IMG/VR virus record: IMGVR_UViG_3300020411_000368 | Location: 1-33,126 of that record | Origin: a virus | Strand: one strand, 5' to 3' | DNA: 33,126 bases | Shown here: positions 1 to 7,992 of the stretch, in pieces | How the letters are laid out: each line of letters begins with the position of its first letter | How positions within the stretch are numbered: position 1 is the stretch's first letter | Notes under the pieces: generated by a model | Seen by the model: the letters and a program-made list of their open reading frames with translations, nothing else | The model's database searches: none | What the model was told of the DNA's origin: nothing | Made by a program: the position numbers and the translations under genes

Positions 1-962
1 CTTCTTATACAGTCAACTATGGCAGATCGAGACCAGGACCTTCTTATACAGTCAACTATAGTGTAAACTATGGTAGAGTATATTATGGTCAATATAGTAG
101 ATCGTTTGGTAGAGTATATTATGGCCAATATAGTAGATCATTTGGTAGAGTATATACTGGATCCTATGGTAGATCGTTTACTAGAGTATATACTGGATCC
201 TATGGTAGATCATTCGCTAGACAGTTTACAAGACAAACTGGTGGTCCTAACTATGCAGTAAATTATACTAGAATAAATCCTGGTCCTAACTATGCAAGAA
301 GTTTTACTAGAATAAATCCAGGACCTAACTATAGTAGATCATTCGCTAGACAAAATCCTGGTCCACAATATACAGTTCAATATACAAGAACCGTTGGTGG
401 TCCACAATATACTGTTCAATATCAAAGAGAATATGAAGGTCAATATGCTAGACAATTTGGTAGAATATATTCCGCTGCATATGGTAGACAATTTGCAAGA
501 GAGTATGAAGGATTATATGCTAGACAATTTAATAGAGTATATTCTATTCAATATACTATACAATACGCAAGAGAATATCAAGGGCAATATACTGTTCAAT
601 ATTTAAGAATATATTCTGTCCAATATCAAAGAACAAGACCTGGACCTAATTATTCAGATGGTCAATACCAAAGAACTACGCCAGGTCCACAATACACTGG
701 TAATTATCAGAGAGCAACTCCTGGACCAGGTTACACTGATGGACAATATCAGAGAACAACACCAGGACCTCAGTATACAGGTAATTATCAAAGAGCGACT
801 CCAGGACCTAATTACTCAGATGGACAATATCAAAGAGCTACTCCTGGACCTCAATACACTGTTCAATATAGTAACCAATTCACAGGTCAATATACTGGCG
901 CGACAGTGACTGATACACCATCTCTAAATAGCACAAAGAAATTGTGGCTTAGAGTTGCATAA
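1..962 (+). CDS. Tyr/Arg/Gln/Gly/Pro-rich repeat structural protein (5' end outside window)
   Basis: The reading frame is open from the left edge (codons begin at positions divisible by 3) to TAA at 960-962, giving about 319 residues; the start lies upstream. The protein is almost entirely repeats rich in Y, R, Q, G, P, S and T, with no lysine until the last ten residues. First come four 12-residue units (GRVYYGQYSRSF type). A middle zone of QYxR/EYEGQYARQF units follows, then alternating 14- and 13-residue PGP units (PGPNYSDGQYQRTT, PGPQYTGNYQRAT). The C-terminus KKLWLRVA resembles the short hydrophobic ends of phage virion proteins. No signal peptide or membrane segment is visible in this part. 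Its position before fibre genes suggests a virion adhesin or fibre, but no known family is recognised. That it is coding is nearly certain; the function is inferred. Confidence 0.75.
   Translation, partial: SYTVNYGRSRPGPSYTVNYSVNYGRVYYGQYSRSFGRVYYGQYSRSFGRVYTGSYGRSFTRVYTGSYGRSFARQFTRQTGGPNYAVNYTRINPGPNYARSFTRINPGPNYSRSFARQNPGPQYTVQYTRTVGGPQYTVQYQREYEGQYARQFGRIYSAAYGRQFAREYEGLYARQFNRVYSIQYTIQYAREYQGQYTVQYLRIYSVQYQRTRPGPNYSDGQYQRTTPGPQYTGNYQRATPGPGYTDGQYQRTTPGPQYTGNYQRATPGPNYSDGQYQRATPGPQYTVQYSNQFTGQYTGATVTDTPSLNSTKKLWLRVA
72..215 (+). repeat. Four in-frame 36-nt tandem repeats
   Basis: Units lie at 72-107, 108-143, 144-179 and 180-215. Each encodes 12 residues: GRVYYGQYSRSF twice, then GRVYTGSYGRSF and TRVYTGSYGRSF. 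Units 1 and 2 differ at few bases, as do 3 and 4, which points to recent pairwise duplication. The period is a multiple of three, so the frame is kept. Confidence 0.9.
639..881 (+). repeat. Three 81-nt (27-residue) PGP super-repeats
   Basis: Units begin at 639, 720 and 801. Each joins a 14-residue block (PGPxYxDGQYQRxT) to a 13-residue block (PGPQYTGNYQRAT); the last half-unit diverges to PGPQYTVQYS. They are in frame within the repeat protein. Confidence 0.85.
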
Positions 963-968
963 TAAATA
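961..968 (+). promoter_or_regulatory. Possible late promoter (AATAAATA)
   Basis: AATAAATA overlaps the stop of the repeat protein, 50 bases before the next start. It is one mismatch from the T4 late-promoter box TATAAATA. An AT-rich context makes chance occurrence likely. Confidence 0.3.
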
Positions 969-1018
969 AAAATAAGTTATAATAACTTTAACTTAGGAAT
1001 ATATCATGGAGTTATATT

Positions 1019-1432
1019 ATGGCCAGATTCAAAAAGGCACTTTGGGAAGATCCCGAAAATAAACAACGCATAAAGGCTAGAGAGATTACAGAAGATGGTA
1101 GTCGTGATATCGTTATAGATAGAGACGACACTGAAAACTTTAATGCAGTAATTGCAGAATTTCCAGAAGATGTAATTGATAAAGCTACCGAAGAAGATAT
1201 CGCAAGATATCGTCAAGAAAGATCCATAAAAGAACAACAACAAAAAGAAGCTGACATTAGGCAATTTCAAGAGTCTTTGTTTAATGAGAAGATTGAAATA
1301 TTTAAAATAGATGAAGTAGCTAAATGTGAAGATAAGCTTCTTAAAAGAAGAATAAGAAAAGCTAATACCTTTGCAGAGCTATATGCTTATACTGCAGCTC
1401 TTATTGTTCATGGTGATTTAAAAGATGACTAA
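1019..1432 (+). CDS. Small charged protein of unknown function
   Basis: This 137-residue protein is not recognised. The ATG at 1019 has a GGAG Shine-Dalgarno sequence at 1008-1011, which supports this start. It is highly charged and appears mostly helical. The N-terminus (MARFKKALWEDPENKQR) is followed by an acidic middle, a Q/E/K-rich helix at about residues 67-85, and a basic KRRIRKA segment near residue 110. The C-terminus ends GDLKDD and overlaps the glycosyltransferase start by 8 bases, so the two are probably translated together. Lying between a repetitive structural protein and modification-type enzymes, it could be an assembly factor or small virion protein. That is inference from position only. 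Confidence 0.75.
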   Translation: MARFKKALWEDPENKQRIKAREITEDGSRDIVIDRDDTENFNAVIAEFPEDVIDKATEEDIARYRQERSIKEQQQKEADIRQFQESLFNEKIEIFKIDEVAKCEDKLLKRRIRKANTFAELYAYTAALIVHGDLKDD

Positions 1433-2198
1433 AGGTATTGTAATTGTAGCTTCTGTTAAAGAAGTATTTAAAAGGCTAGCTTTAAATTTAGTTGATTCAT
1501 TAGATGATTACGCTCCAGATATTCCTATATTTGTATCAACTATACCTGAATGGGCTGATGAATTTAAAGACTATGATAATGTAGTTGAAATAAGATCTGA
1601 TGGACCTAATAATATAAGAAATAAATTATGGGCTTTACAGCATTCACCTTTTGATATATCTTGTTATATGGATGCTGATATGGAAGCTAAATCAGAAAGA
1701 GTTAATGAAGTATTTGATTTATTAGATGATGATCATGATTTTGCTTTTACTAACATATATGCACAGACTGGTGCTTCTACAATGCTCTATCAAGAAGATT
1801 ATGAAAAGGATCCTGAATGGAGAGACAATGATGGTGTTAGACATTTAAGGCATCATGGTGGATTCTTTCTTTGGAATAAAAATAGACCCAATGCAGCATT
1901 GGCTGCTAAACGATGGTGGGAGCTTTGGCAAGAGATAAATGAAAATGATGAATGGTGGGATAATCATCCAGAGTTCTATAGAGGTAATCAAAGTTGGGAT
2001 CAATTTTCTTGGTGGTGGTTATGCAATAAAGATATTCCAGATTTAAAAATTCAAGAAATAGAAAATGACACTTATTATCAATATCAATGGAATTGGTGTC
2101 CTGGAATACCTAGGTGGCATACAGATCCTGTTCCAGAAGATTTCGAAATTATATTATATCATTATCCAGCTCATCAGATAAAACAAAAAATGGAATAA
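1425..2198 (+). CDS. Glycosyltransferase-like protein (GT-A fold)
   Basis: This 257-residue protein starts with a strand-type segment (KGIVIVASV). It carries a DxD motif in CYMDADME (D83, D85), preceded by the pattern K67-LWAL...SPFD. That arrangement is typical of GT-A nucleotide-sugar transferases, where DxD binds the metal and sugar nucleotide. A later segment GGFFLWNKN and a very Trp-rich region (residues about 163-230) follow. It has no signal peptide or membrane segment, so it should act in the host cytoplasm. It overlaps the upstream gene by 8 bases and is followed 2 bases later by an oxygenase-like gene. Such transferases in phage fibre regions may modify virion proteins or host surface glycans; donor and acceptor are unknown. 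Confidence 0.75.
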   Translation: MTKGIVIVASVKEVFKRLALNLVDSLDDYAPDIPIFVSTIPEWADEFKDYDNVVEIRSDGPNNIRNKLWALQHSPFDISCYMDADMEAKSERVNEVFDLLDDDHDFAFTNIYAQTGASTMLYQEDYEKDPEWRDNDGVRHLRHHGGFFLWNKNRPNAALAAKRWWELWQEINENDEWWDNHPEFYRGNQSWDQFSWWWLCNKDIPDLKIQEIENDTYYQYQWNWCPGIPRWHTDPVPEDFEIILYHYPAHQIKQKME

Positions 2199-2200
2199 TT

Positions 2201-3013
2201 ATGAGAATGACAGAAATAAAAATACGTAATAAAGGTTTTATAAAACTTTTAGATGAATTACGTATTGCTGCTGAAGATTGGATAAAAGAAGGTGATAAAA
2301 GAAGAAAATTAGATGCGATGCTGAAAAAGCATTTAGAGAAACAAAACCCCTACCAAAGAGAAGAAGCTAATAAAGGAAGAAATGATGGTCCTGGTGAAGC
2401 ATTCGCAGGTTATGATATTCATAAGAAATATGAAAAAGATGATCCATGTCATATAGACATTTATAATTGGATGGTAGAAGAAACTAAAAAACATGGGCTC
2501 AGAGCGGAATTAACAAACGGGTTCCCATCTTTTGAAAATATGGTATCATATATTAATATCACTCAAGAACCATATTATGATGGTAGTTTAGATGTTATTA
2601 AAGATATATCCTATAAATATTTAGGAGGAAACTCATTAGCATTAGCTGCATTCTATCCACCTGGCGGATATATAGGATGGCATAATAATAGTAATGCACC
2701 TGGTTATAATATATTATTGCATTATAATTGGGGTGGCGAAGGTAATTTTTATACAGTAGAAGATGGTAAAAGAATAGCTTATCCAGATAGACCTAATGAA
2801 TGGGTTGGACGAGCAGGTGACTTTGTTGGCTTTAAAGATACTAAAAATCCAAGAGGAAATGACAAAGAAAATATTAGACATGTAGATAAAGAAGAAGACT
2901 TATCTTGGCATGCTGCACACACACCTGATACTTGGAGATTCACACTTTCTACTATTATAAATGATGAATATCTACGTGAAGATGTAATTGATGAAATAGA
3001 ATCTGAATGCTAA
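2201..3013 (+). CDS. 2OG-Fe(II) oxygenase-like double-stranded beta-helix protein
   Basis: The start at 2201 was chosen over an in-frame ATG at 2114. The longer form would overlap the glycosyltransferase by 85 bases and add an unlikely Ser/Arg-rich leader. The protein has 270 residues. A helical N-terminus is followed by a region resembling prolyl-hydroxylase-type 2OG-Fe(II) oxygenases: AFYPPGGYIGWHNNSNAPG with H161, then a glycine turn near 178-181, AGDFVGF near 205-211, and WHAAHTPDTWRFTLS with H237/H240 and R246. The H...H...R pattern fits iron and 2-oxoglutarate binding. However, the usual HxD acid is Asn163 (HNN), so activity is uncertain. Similar PPGGYIGWH sequences are familiar to me from marine T4-like phages. 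It forms a likely operon with the glycosyltransferase. Confidence 0.65.
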   Translation: MRMTEIKIRNKGFIKLLDELRIAAEDWIKEGDKRRKLDAMLKKHLEKQNPYQREEANKGRNDGPGEAFAGYDIHKKYEKDDPCHIDIYNWMVEETKKHGLRAELTNGFPSFENMVSYINITQEPYYDGSLDVIKDISYKYLGGNSLALAAFYPPGGYIGWHNNSNAPGYNILLHYNWGGEGNFYTVEDGKRIAYPDRPNEWVGRAGDFVGFKDTKNPRGNDKENIRHVDKEEDLSWHAAHTPDTWRFTLSTIINDEYLREDVIDEIESEC

Positions 3014-3056
3014 GAGCTTAAATCGCCTAAATATAATATAGTAATAGAGGGTATCA

Positions 3057-3389
3057 ATGGCAATCAAAGCTAATCTTACAATAGACAAAGGAACAGATTA
3101 TTCAATAGCGGTAAACGTGACGCAATCAAATGGCGCTGTTTACGTTATAGATGATGGATCTACATGTTCTATGAAGATGAGAAAACACTTCTCATCTAAC
3201 ACGGCTTATACACTATCGGCACAAGTTAGTGATCGTACTACCGGTGAAATAACACTATCTGCCAATAACTCCGTTACAGGTGCTATCCCACCTGGAAGAT
3301 ACTCCTATGATGTTGAACTTAATCAAGGTGCTAATGTGACGAGAGTATTACAAGGCACGGTAACTGTTACACCGGAGTATTCATACTAA
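3057..3389 (+). CDS. Small beta-rich virion protein (baseplate/fibre-attachment type)
   Basis: This 110-residue protein begins MAIKANLTIDKGTDYSI, with an upstream GAGG at 3047-3050. The alternation of short strands and the phrase IPPGRYSYDVEL resemble the N-terminal immunoglobulin-like domain of phage upper-baseplate proteins (BppU type), common in marine phage structural clusters. It has no cysteine-rich or membrane segment; its single cysteine lies in GSTCSMKMRK. Its stop overlaps the next start (TAATG). It heads a run of TAATG-coupled structural genes, so a role in attaching fibres to the baseplate is plausible but inferred. Confidence 0.7.
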   Translation: MAIKANLTIDKGTDYSIAVNVTQSNGAVYVIDDGSTCSMKMRKHFSSNTAYTLSAQVSDRTTGEITLSANNSVTGAIPPGRYSYDVELNQGANVTRVLQGTVTVTPEYSY

Positions 3390-3613
3390 TGGCCAATACA
3401 AGTATTAAAGCAACTATACAATCAACCCAAAACCCAGTTGTTACAAAAATAATTAAAAACCAAACCACTCTTGGTGATGTTACTGGTATTAATGTTAATT
3501 ATGATGATGTAGCAAATGGTCACGTATTAGCTTATAATCAATCGTCAAATACCTTTGCACCTATATCTGTAGCTTCAGCTCGTGGAGCAATTGATGGCGG
3601 TGAGGTAACCTAA
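3389..3613 (+). CDS. Small structural protein ending GAIDGGEVT
   Basis: This 74-residue protein, rich in T, N, V and S, is coupled by TAATG overlaps on both sides. The middle (NVNYDDVANGHVLAYNQSSNTFAP) resembles the short linker segments found in fibre proteins of marine myoviruses. The C-terminal IDGGEVT is close to the IDGGTY and LDGGTY endings of two fibre proteins downstream, suggesting a shared structural tail. No enzyme motif is seen. It is likely a virion component or a detached fibre module; specific function unknown. Confidence 0.65.
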   Translation: MANTSIKATIQSTQNPVVTKIIKNQTTLGDVTGINVNYDDVANGHVLAYNQSSNTFAPISVASARGAIDGGEVT

Positions 3614-6600
3614 TGGCTGATTTAATTCAAATAAAACGATCGCAAACCGTTAATGCGTTTGCTAATATTGTTTTCGGTGAATTAGCATTTACAACTAATG
3701 GTGATATACTATTTGTTGGTGATAGCACTAATGCAGTATCAGTTCCTGTAGGTGGTAGAAGAACACCAGGAACGTTATCAGCAAACCAAGCTATTGTCGT
3801 TAACTCAACATCTTATGTAGATAATTTAAAATCAGTAGCTCTTACTATTGATGGTACAGCTACTGTTAATAATTTAGTTATATCTACTTCTGCTACATAT
3901 CCTAATCAATCTATTACAGAAGCAGCATTTCAAGGATTTAAAAAGACAGTTACAGTATCTGGTGGTAAGTTTTTAATAGATGGTGGATCCCAACAAGTAA
4001 TTAGATTGCTGCCTGGAATTAAATATTACTTCGATCAATCAGATTCAACAAACGCAACACATCCTATTAAGTTTAGTGAGACAAGCGATGGTACTCATAA
4101 CTCAGGATCAGAATTTACAACAGGAGTTACTTCATCAGGAACTCCAGGTTCAGCTGGTGCTTATACAGTAGTTCAATTAGAAGCAGACGCACCTACTAGA
4201 TTATTCTATTATTGTGGTGCACATTCAGGTATGGGCTCTACAGTAAGAGTTCATGAACCTCAAATTATAGCTTCTAATTCAACTGTTACTACATTTACAG
4301 GAACATTGCACGCTAATGATATTTCTATATCAAACAATTTAACAGTAAATGGAGATTTAATATTAAGAGGATCTAGTATACAATTAGGTGATGGTGGTGA
4401 TGTAATATCATTAGGTGCTACAGTTAATACTAGTATCATACCATCAGATAATGTATCTTATGATTTAGGATCCTCAGCAAAACAATATAGACAAGTATAC
4501 GCTAATCAAATGACAGTGTCAACCGATCCATCGAGCGCAATGGAAGTAGCTACAAAACAATATGTAGATAATATTGAAGCTCAGTTGGGTGGTAATAGTA
4601 TAGTCATAGGACCACCTACAGATGGTGCTTATGCTAATGGTAAAGGATCTGGCGCAGAAGGTGCAACAGTAGACTTAGCTAATACTACAAAGATATCAGA
4701 TTCTGTTGACATTTTAAATGAGGTGATGTATAATATATATCAAAATACATACGTTAGAGATGTAACAGTAACTTGCACATCTGGTAATACAGGCGGAGCT
4801 CCATTAACTGCTACACTAACATTAGACGTAACAGGTAATGCATCTCACTTTGATATTAATTGGGGTGATGGTAATTGGTCAAATAATACTACTGATAGTA
4901 CACCAAGCCATACATATTCTAATAATGCATCATCGCCTTTTGATGTTACAGTGACAGCTAAGAATACTTCTGCTAAAGGCTCAGGTAATTCAGCATCACA
5001 TTCTGTTACAGATTTAATTACATTGTATACATCAGATCCAAATGCAGACTTTAACATATATAATGTCTCATCTGGTGGTACAGTAATAACTGAGGCAAAC
5101 ATAAATGAAACAATATATGTCGACAATAATACAACGAACGCGAATGACGTCACTGCGACTTTCTTTATTAATTGGGGCGATTCTTCTTCTGACTCTATCT
5201 CCAACACTAGCGTCGATGGTGGTACACAAGGATCAAGAAAATCGCACGTATACTCATCTGGAACCGGAACCGGGTCAAATACAATCACCCTTTCCATTAA
5301 TACTCACTCCACAGCAGATCCGTCAGCATTGCCGGATAGTGCATCCAAGACCATCAAAATCTTCAATACCTCCATTGCAGCACCGGAAGGATTGTCGGGA
5401 AAAACACTTGGACTTTCTTCGTCATCTGTTGGAACCAACCCCAGACTGGCCTCCGGCTTCATTAACAATACATCAGAGGGTTCTTTTAGCGCAGATGATA
5501 CAATCAGTTATAGATACACAACTAGTGGAGCAATTGCAACAACTGGAGAAGCAAATTCACAAATCGCATATGATGCCGGCTCAGGCACGGTCTCTGCTAT
5601 CGTAGATGGATCAGTAGATGGAACTATTACTTTTAATTCTTCTGATAATACTGGCACCAATAATTCACTCCAAGTCGTAGATGAATTAGACTTCTATAAT
5701 TTCGATGCTTCTGGTGATTCAGTATCAGCAGCTAACAGAATACATGCACCTGGTTTATATTCTGGATTTAGAAGTAGAATATCAAAATCAAGTTTAGGTA
5801 CTGGCGCACATACTTATAAGTTAAGTCATTCAAGTCAAGGCAATACTAATGTCATGGAGTTTGTTCATGATAATTTAACAGGTGCACCAGTTATTAATTT
5901 CAGTGGGACTTCTGTAAGTCAAAACTCTGCAGGTACATTGGCTTACGTATCTGGAGTCCCTTATTATACAAATGATGCATCAATAAATGTATCAGGAGTA
6001 TTGGTTTCTAATGTAGCTGGACAAACATATAGAAACGACACATCACCCTTTACTATTTCATCAGGTACAAATGTAGAAGGGGACAATGGTTCAGCATTCA
6101 ATACACAAACTAAAGCTTATAGTATTTTACCAAGTGCGACATTGAATGCTGGATATCCTATAGCAAATACAGGAATGTCAGCTAACGTAACAATAGATGA
6201 TTTCCAATTAAGTGTTAATGGTGGCGGTAGACGTGTAGAAGGATTTGCCATGATGATGAGAAACGTCAATGGTAATGGATCTACTATACAATATGCTAAT
6301 ACTAAAATAGCTACTTATAATGGTAATTCATCAGGTGTTAGAGAGGATGCTATTCCTGTGTCTGATAGTTTAGGAGCAGGACATGATACAGACGGTAAAA
6401 GATTATCTAACTTCTCATCTACCAATGCAACTCCAACGTTTGCGAATAATGTTGATTACTACGCTAGTAATGCTTGGAGTGGTGCAGTTACTGTGGCTGG
6501 CACGGATGAAGCAATTGTTAGATATGGAACATTAGCACATAATGAAAATAATTATTCCAGTGGTTACTTACCAGCTGGACCAAATTTAAGCACAGGTAGA

Positions 6601-6987
6601 TCTGGAGTTCAATACTTTAGATTTGCATTTAAAAGATCAACAATGTCTAACTTTGATGTTAGATTAACAGGTAACGTAGCATCATTCCATGTTGCTGCAC
6701 CTGGAACAGATATAGATGATACATCAGATTCAAATGGTTGGATTGATTGTTCATCTACTTATGCTGGATCCGGAACGCCAGGAGCTAATACTACAGCTGG
6801 TGGTAATGGTTCTGATGGATGTGCATTTACATCCGGTGATAGGATCCAAGCAAATACGAATATAAGTAATAGTGTCTTTACAATGACACTAGGTGATCAG
6901 AATGGATCTTCTGCTTATAATAACCAAATACTTATTAGTATAGGTTTGCATAGTGGACAAAGTATAACTAGGTTGGAGATAGAATAA
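3613..6987 (+). CDS. Long tail-fibre protein with cupredoxin-like and PKD domains
   Basis: This 1124-residue modular fibre begins with a docking-like segment (LIQIKRS...GELAFTTNGDILFVG, residues 4-40) shared with two downstream fibres. Residues about 105-215 resemble cupredoxins, with H150 (THPIKF), C201, H204 and M207 (CGAHSGM) matching a type-1 copper ligand set. Residues about 385-465 and 470-575 look like PKD domains, each with an INWGD motif (W417 and W521) and a later HTY/HVY strand. The rest is Ser/Thr/Asn/Gly-rich beta structure, ending in a Cys-containing, Gly-rich segment (WIDCSSTY, residue about 1042 on) and SITRLEIE. There is a TAATG overlap on each side. It is most likely a receptor-binding or decoration fibre. 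Codon use changes sharply around 5105-5470 (second PKD domain). Confidence 0.85.
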   Translation: MADLIQIKRSQTVNAFANIVFGELAFTTNGDILFVGDSTNAVSVPVGGRRTPGTLSANQAIVVNSTSYVDNLKSVALTIDGTATVNNLVISTSATYPNQSITEAAFQGFKKTVTVSGGKFLIDGGSQQVIRLLPGIKYYFDQSDSTNATHPIKFSETSDGTHNSGSEFTTGVTSSGTPGSAGAYTVVQLEADAPTRLFYYCGAHSGMGSTVRVHEPQIIASNSTVTTFTGTLHANDISISNNLTVNGDLILRGSSIQLGDGGDVISLGATVNTSIIPSDNVSYDLGSSAKQYRQVYANQMTVSTDPSSAMEVATKQYVDNIEAQLGGNSIVIGPPTDGAYANGKGSGAEGATVDLANTTKISDSVDILNEVMYNIYQNTYVRDVTVTCTSGNTGGAPLTATLTLDVTGNASHFDINWGDGNWSNNTTDSTPSHTYSNNASSPFDVTVTAKNTSAKGSGNSASHSVTDLITLYTSDPNADFNIYNVSSGGTVITEANINETIYVDNNTTNANDVTATFFINWGDSSSDSISNTSVDGGTQGSRKSHVYSSGTGTGSNTITLSINTHSTADPSALPDSASKTIKIFNTSIAAPEGLSGKTLGLSSSSVGTNPRLASGFINNTSEGSFSADDTISYRYTTSGAIATTGEANSQIAYDAGSGTVSAIVDGSVDGTITFNSSDNTGTNNSLQVVDELDFYNFDASGDSVSAANRIHAPGLYSGFRSRISKSSLGTGAHTYKLSHSSQGNTNVMEFVHDNLTGAPVINFSGTSVSQNSAGTLAYVSGVPYYTNDASINVSGVLVSNVAGQTYRNDTSPFTISSGTNVEGDNGSAFNTQTKAYSILPSATLNAGYPIANTGMSANVTIDDFQLSVNGGGRRVEGFAMMMRNVNGNGSTIQYANTKIATYNGNSSGVREDAIPVSDSLGAGHDTDGKRLSNFSSTNATPTFANNVDYYASNAWSGAVTVAGTDEAIVRYGTLAHNENNYSSGYLPAGPNLSTGRSGVQYFRFAFKRSTMSNFDVRLTGNVASFHVAAPGTDIDDTSDSNGWIDCSSTYAGSGTPGANTTAGGNGSDGCAFTSGDRIQANTNISNSVFTMTLGDQNGSSAYNNQILISIGLHSGQSITRLEIE

Positions 6988-7721
6988 TGGCTATTGCTGA
7001 TAATCAAAAAACCGATTTACTTTGGAAGAAGATTGGCTTCGGTAAAATGAAGACTGACACCAACGCAAATAAAAAAGCACCCAATGAATCCATCGTTTCG
7101 GAGCTTATTATCAAACCCACCCAATTGTGGTCAGAAGCTGGAAGTATACCCTCTACTATCCCTACTAGCAACTCAGGTGTGTTGATAATTTATACGGGAT
7201 CCGGAACAACGGAAGATAGTTCCTCAACCGCAAGAAGAACGTGGAAAACAGGAGTTACTAATTGGGTGCCCCCTACATTTGGAGCTACATATCAATTAAA
7301 AGTATATGTAGATTCCTCTGGATCTGGTAATCCAACATCTAATGGAACTCAATTATTTGAGACTGGATCTGGGAATGATGATGAATGGTATTTTGATTAT
7401 CAATCAGGTACATTACATTTCATAGGCTCTAACTTACCTTCAGGTGTTACCGCAGGAAAAAGCATCTTTGTTAGTGGGGCTAAATATAATGGTAATACTG
7501 GCTTTACGTCTGCTAACTTAGTAAGCGCAACAATTACTTCGTTAACAGCTCCGTTAAGCACAGCATATGGTGGTACAGGATTAAGTAGCTTTACAGCTAA
7601 TGCTCTATTTGGAACAGCTAATTCTAGTGCCATAGAATTTAAAACTGGTTCAAATGGGCAAGTAATGATAGTAACAGATAATGATGTGGACTTTGGTGAT
7701 TTAGATGGTGGAACTTATTAA
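6987..7721 (+). CDS. Fibre/structural protein with YGGTG motif
   Basis: This 244-residue protein starts at a TAATG junction. The first 85 residues are unlike the neighbouring fibres and use more C-ending codons. The middle (YQLKVYVDSSGSGNP...EWYFDYQSGTLHFIG) is beta-rich. Near residue 190 is LSTAYGGTGLSSFT, a motif common in phage tail-fibre proteins. The C-terminus (QVMIVTDNDVDFGDLDGGTY) resembles the end of the fibre encoded at 7993-9099. No catalytic motif is visible. It is likely a short fibre or fibre-connector protein of the distal tail. Its last 17 bases overlap the start of the next coding region. Confidence 0.75.
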   Translation: MAIADNQKTDLLWKKIGFGKMKTDTNANKKAPNESIVSELIIKPTQLWSEAGSIPSTIPTSNSGVLIIYTGSGTTEDSSSTARRTWKTGVTNWVPPTFGATYQLKVYVDSSGSGNPTSNGTQLFETGSGNDDEWYFDYQSGTLHFIGSNLPSGVTAGKSIFVSGAKYNGNTGFTSANLVSATITSLTAPLSTAYGGTGLSSFTANALFGTANSSAIEFKTGSNGQVMIVTDNDVDFGDLDGGTY

Positions 7722-7983
7722 AAGACTCTTCGGAAGAGGAGACGCAAAAATAAAAGACGAACTTGGTGATACAGAGTTAAAAATATTAAGTAAATTCGTA
7801 TCAAACCAAAAAATTATTATAGATAACCTTTCGCAGGACAATCAACAATTGCGTGCGGAACTAGAGGTTTTACGAGAGATAGTTGACGAGCTAAGTTCTA
7901 TAAATAATATAGTTATAGATAAAGCTTTAGCATCCAAAGATGCGAAACGTAAGCAATCTCCATTTAAGAAATTGAAGAAATAG
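7705..7983 (+). CDS. Small coiled-coil protein
   Basis: This 92-residue protein has a basic N-terminus (MVELIKRLFGRGDAK). A long heptad-like helix runs from about residue 20 to 70 (SQDNQQLRAELEVLREIVDEL), and the tail is strongly basic (KRKQSPFKKLKK). The start overlaps the upstream fibre by 17 bases, so translation is probably coupled. It lies between two fibre genes, as does a second coiled-coil protein at 9119-9337. A trimerisation partner or fibre chaperone is possible. No family is recognised. Confidence 0.7.
   Translation: MVELIKRLFGRGDAKIKDELGDTELKILSKFVSNQKIIIDNLSQDNQQLRAELEVLREIVDELSSINNIVIDKALASKDAKRKQSPFKKLKK
7899..7906 (+). promoter_or_regulatory. Possible internal late promoter (TATAAATA)
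   Basis: This is an exact TATAAATA box inside the coiled-coil gene, 86 bases before the fibre start at 7993. It could give that fibre its own late transcript. Because it lies in coding sequence, chance is a real alternative. Confidence 0.3.
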
Positions 7984-7992
7984 GAGTTATAA

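Noticed and set aside
72-215. 36-nt tandem repeats resembling CRISPR repeats in length
   Set aside because: There are no spacers between units, the period is in frame, and the repeats continue as coding sequence.
2114-2200. Upstream in-frame ATG for the oxygenase-like gene
   Set aside because: It would overlap the glycosyltransferase by 85 bases and add a leader unlike the family; 2201 follows the glycosyltransferase stop closely.
2612-2619. TATAAATA inside the oxygenase-like gene (and another at 19901 in gp18)
   Set aside because: Both are deep in coding sequence with no gene start soon after; probably chance in AT-rich DNA.
5105-5605. 166-residue open frame in a second + frame inside the long fibre gene
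   Set aside because: It is a shadow produced by the codon-usage island of the fibre; no ribosome binding site, and the main frame shows PKD motifs throughout.
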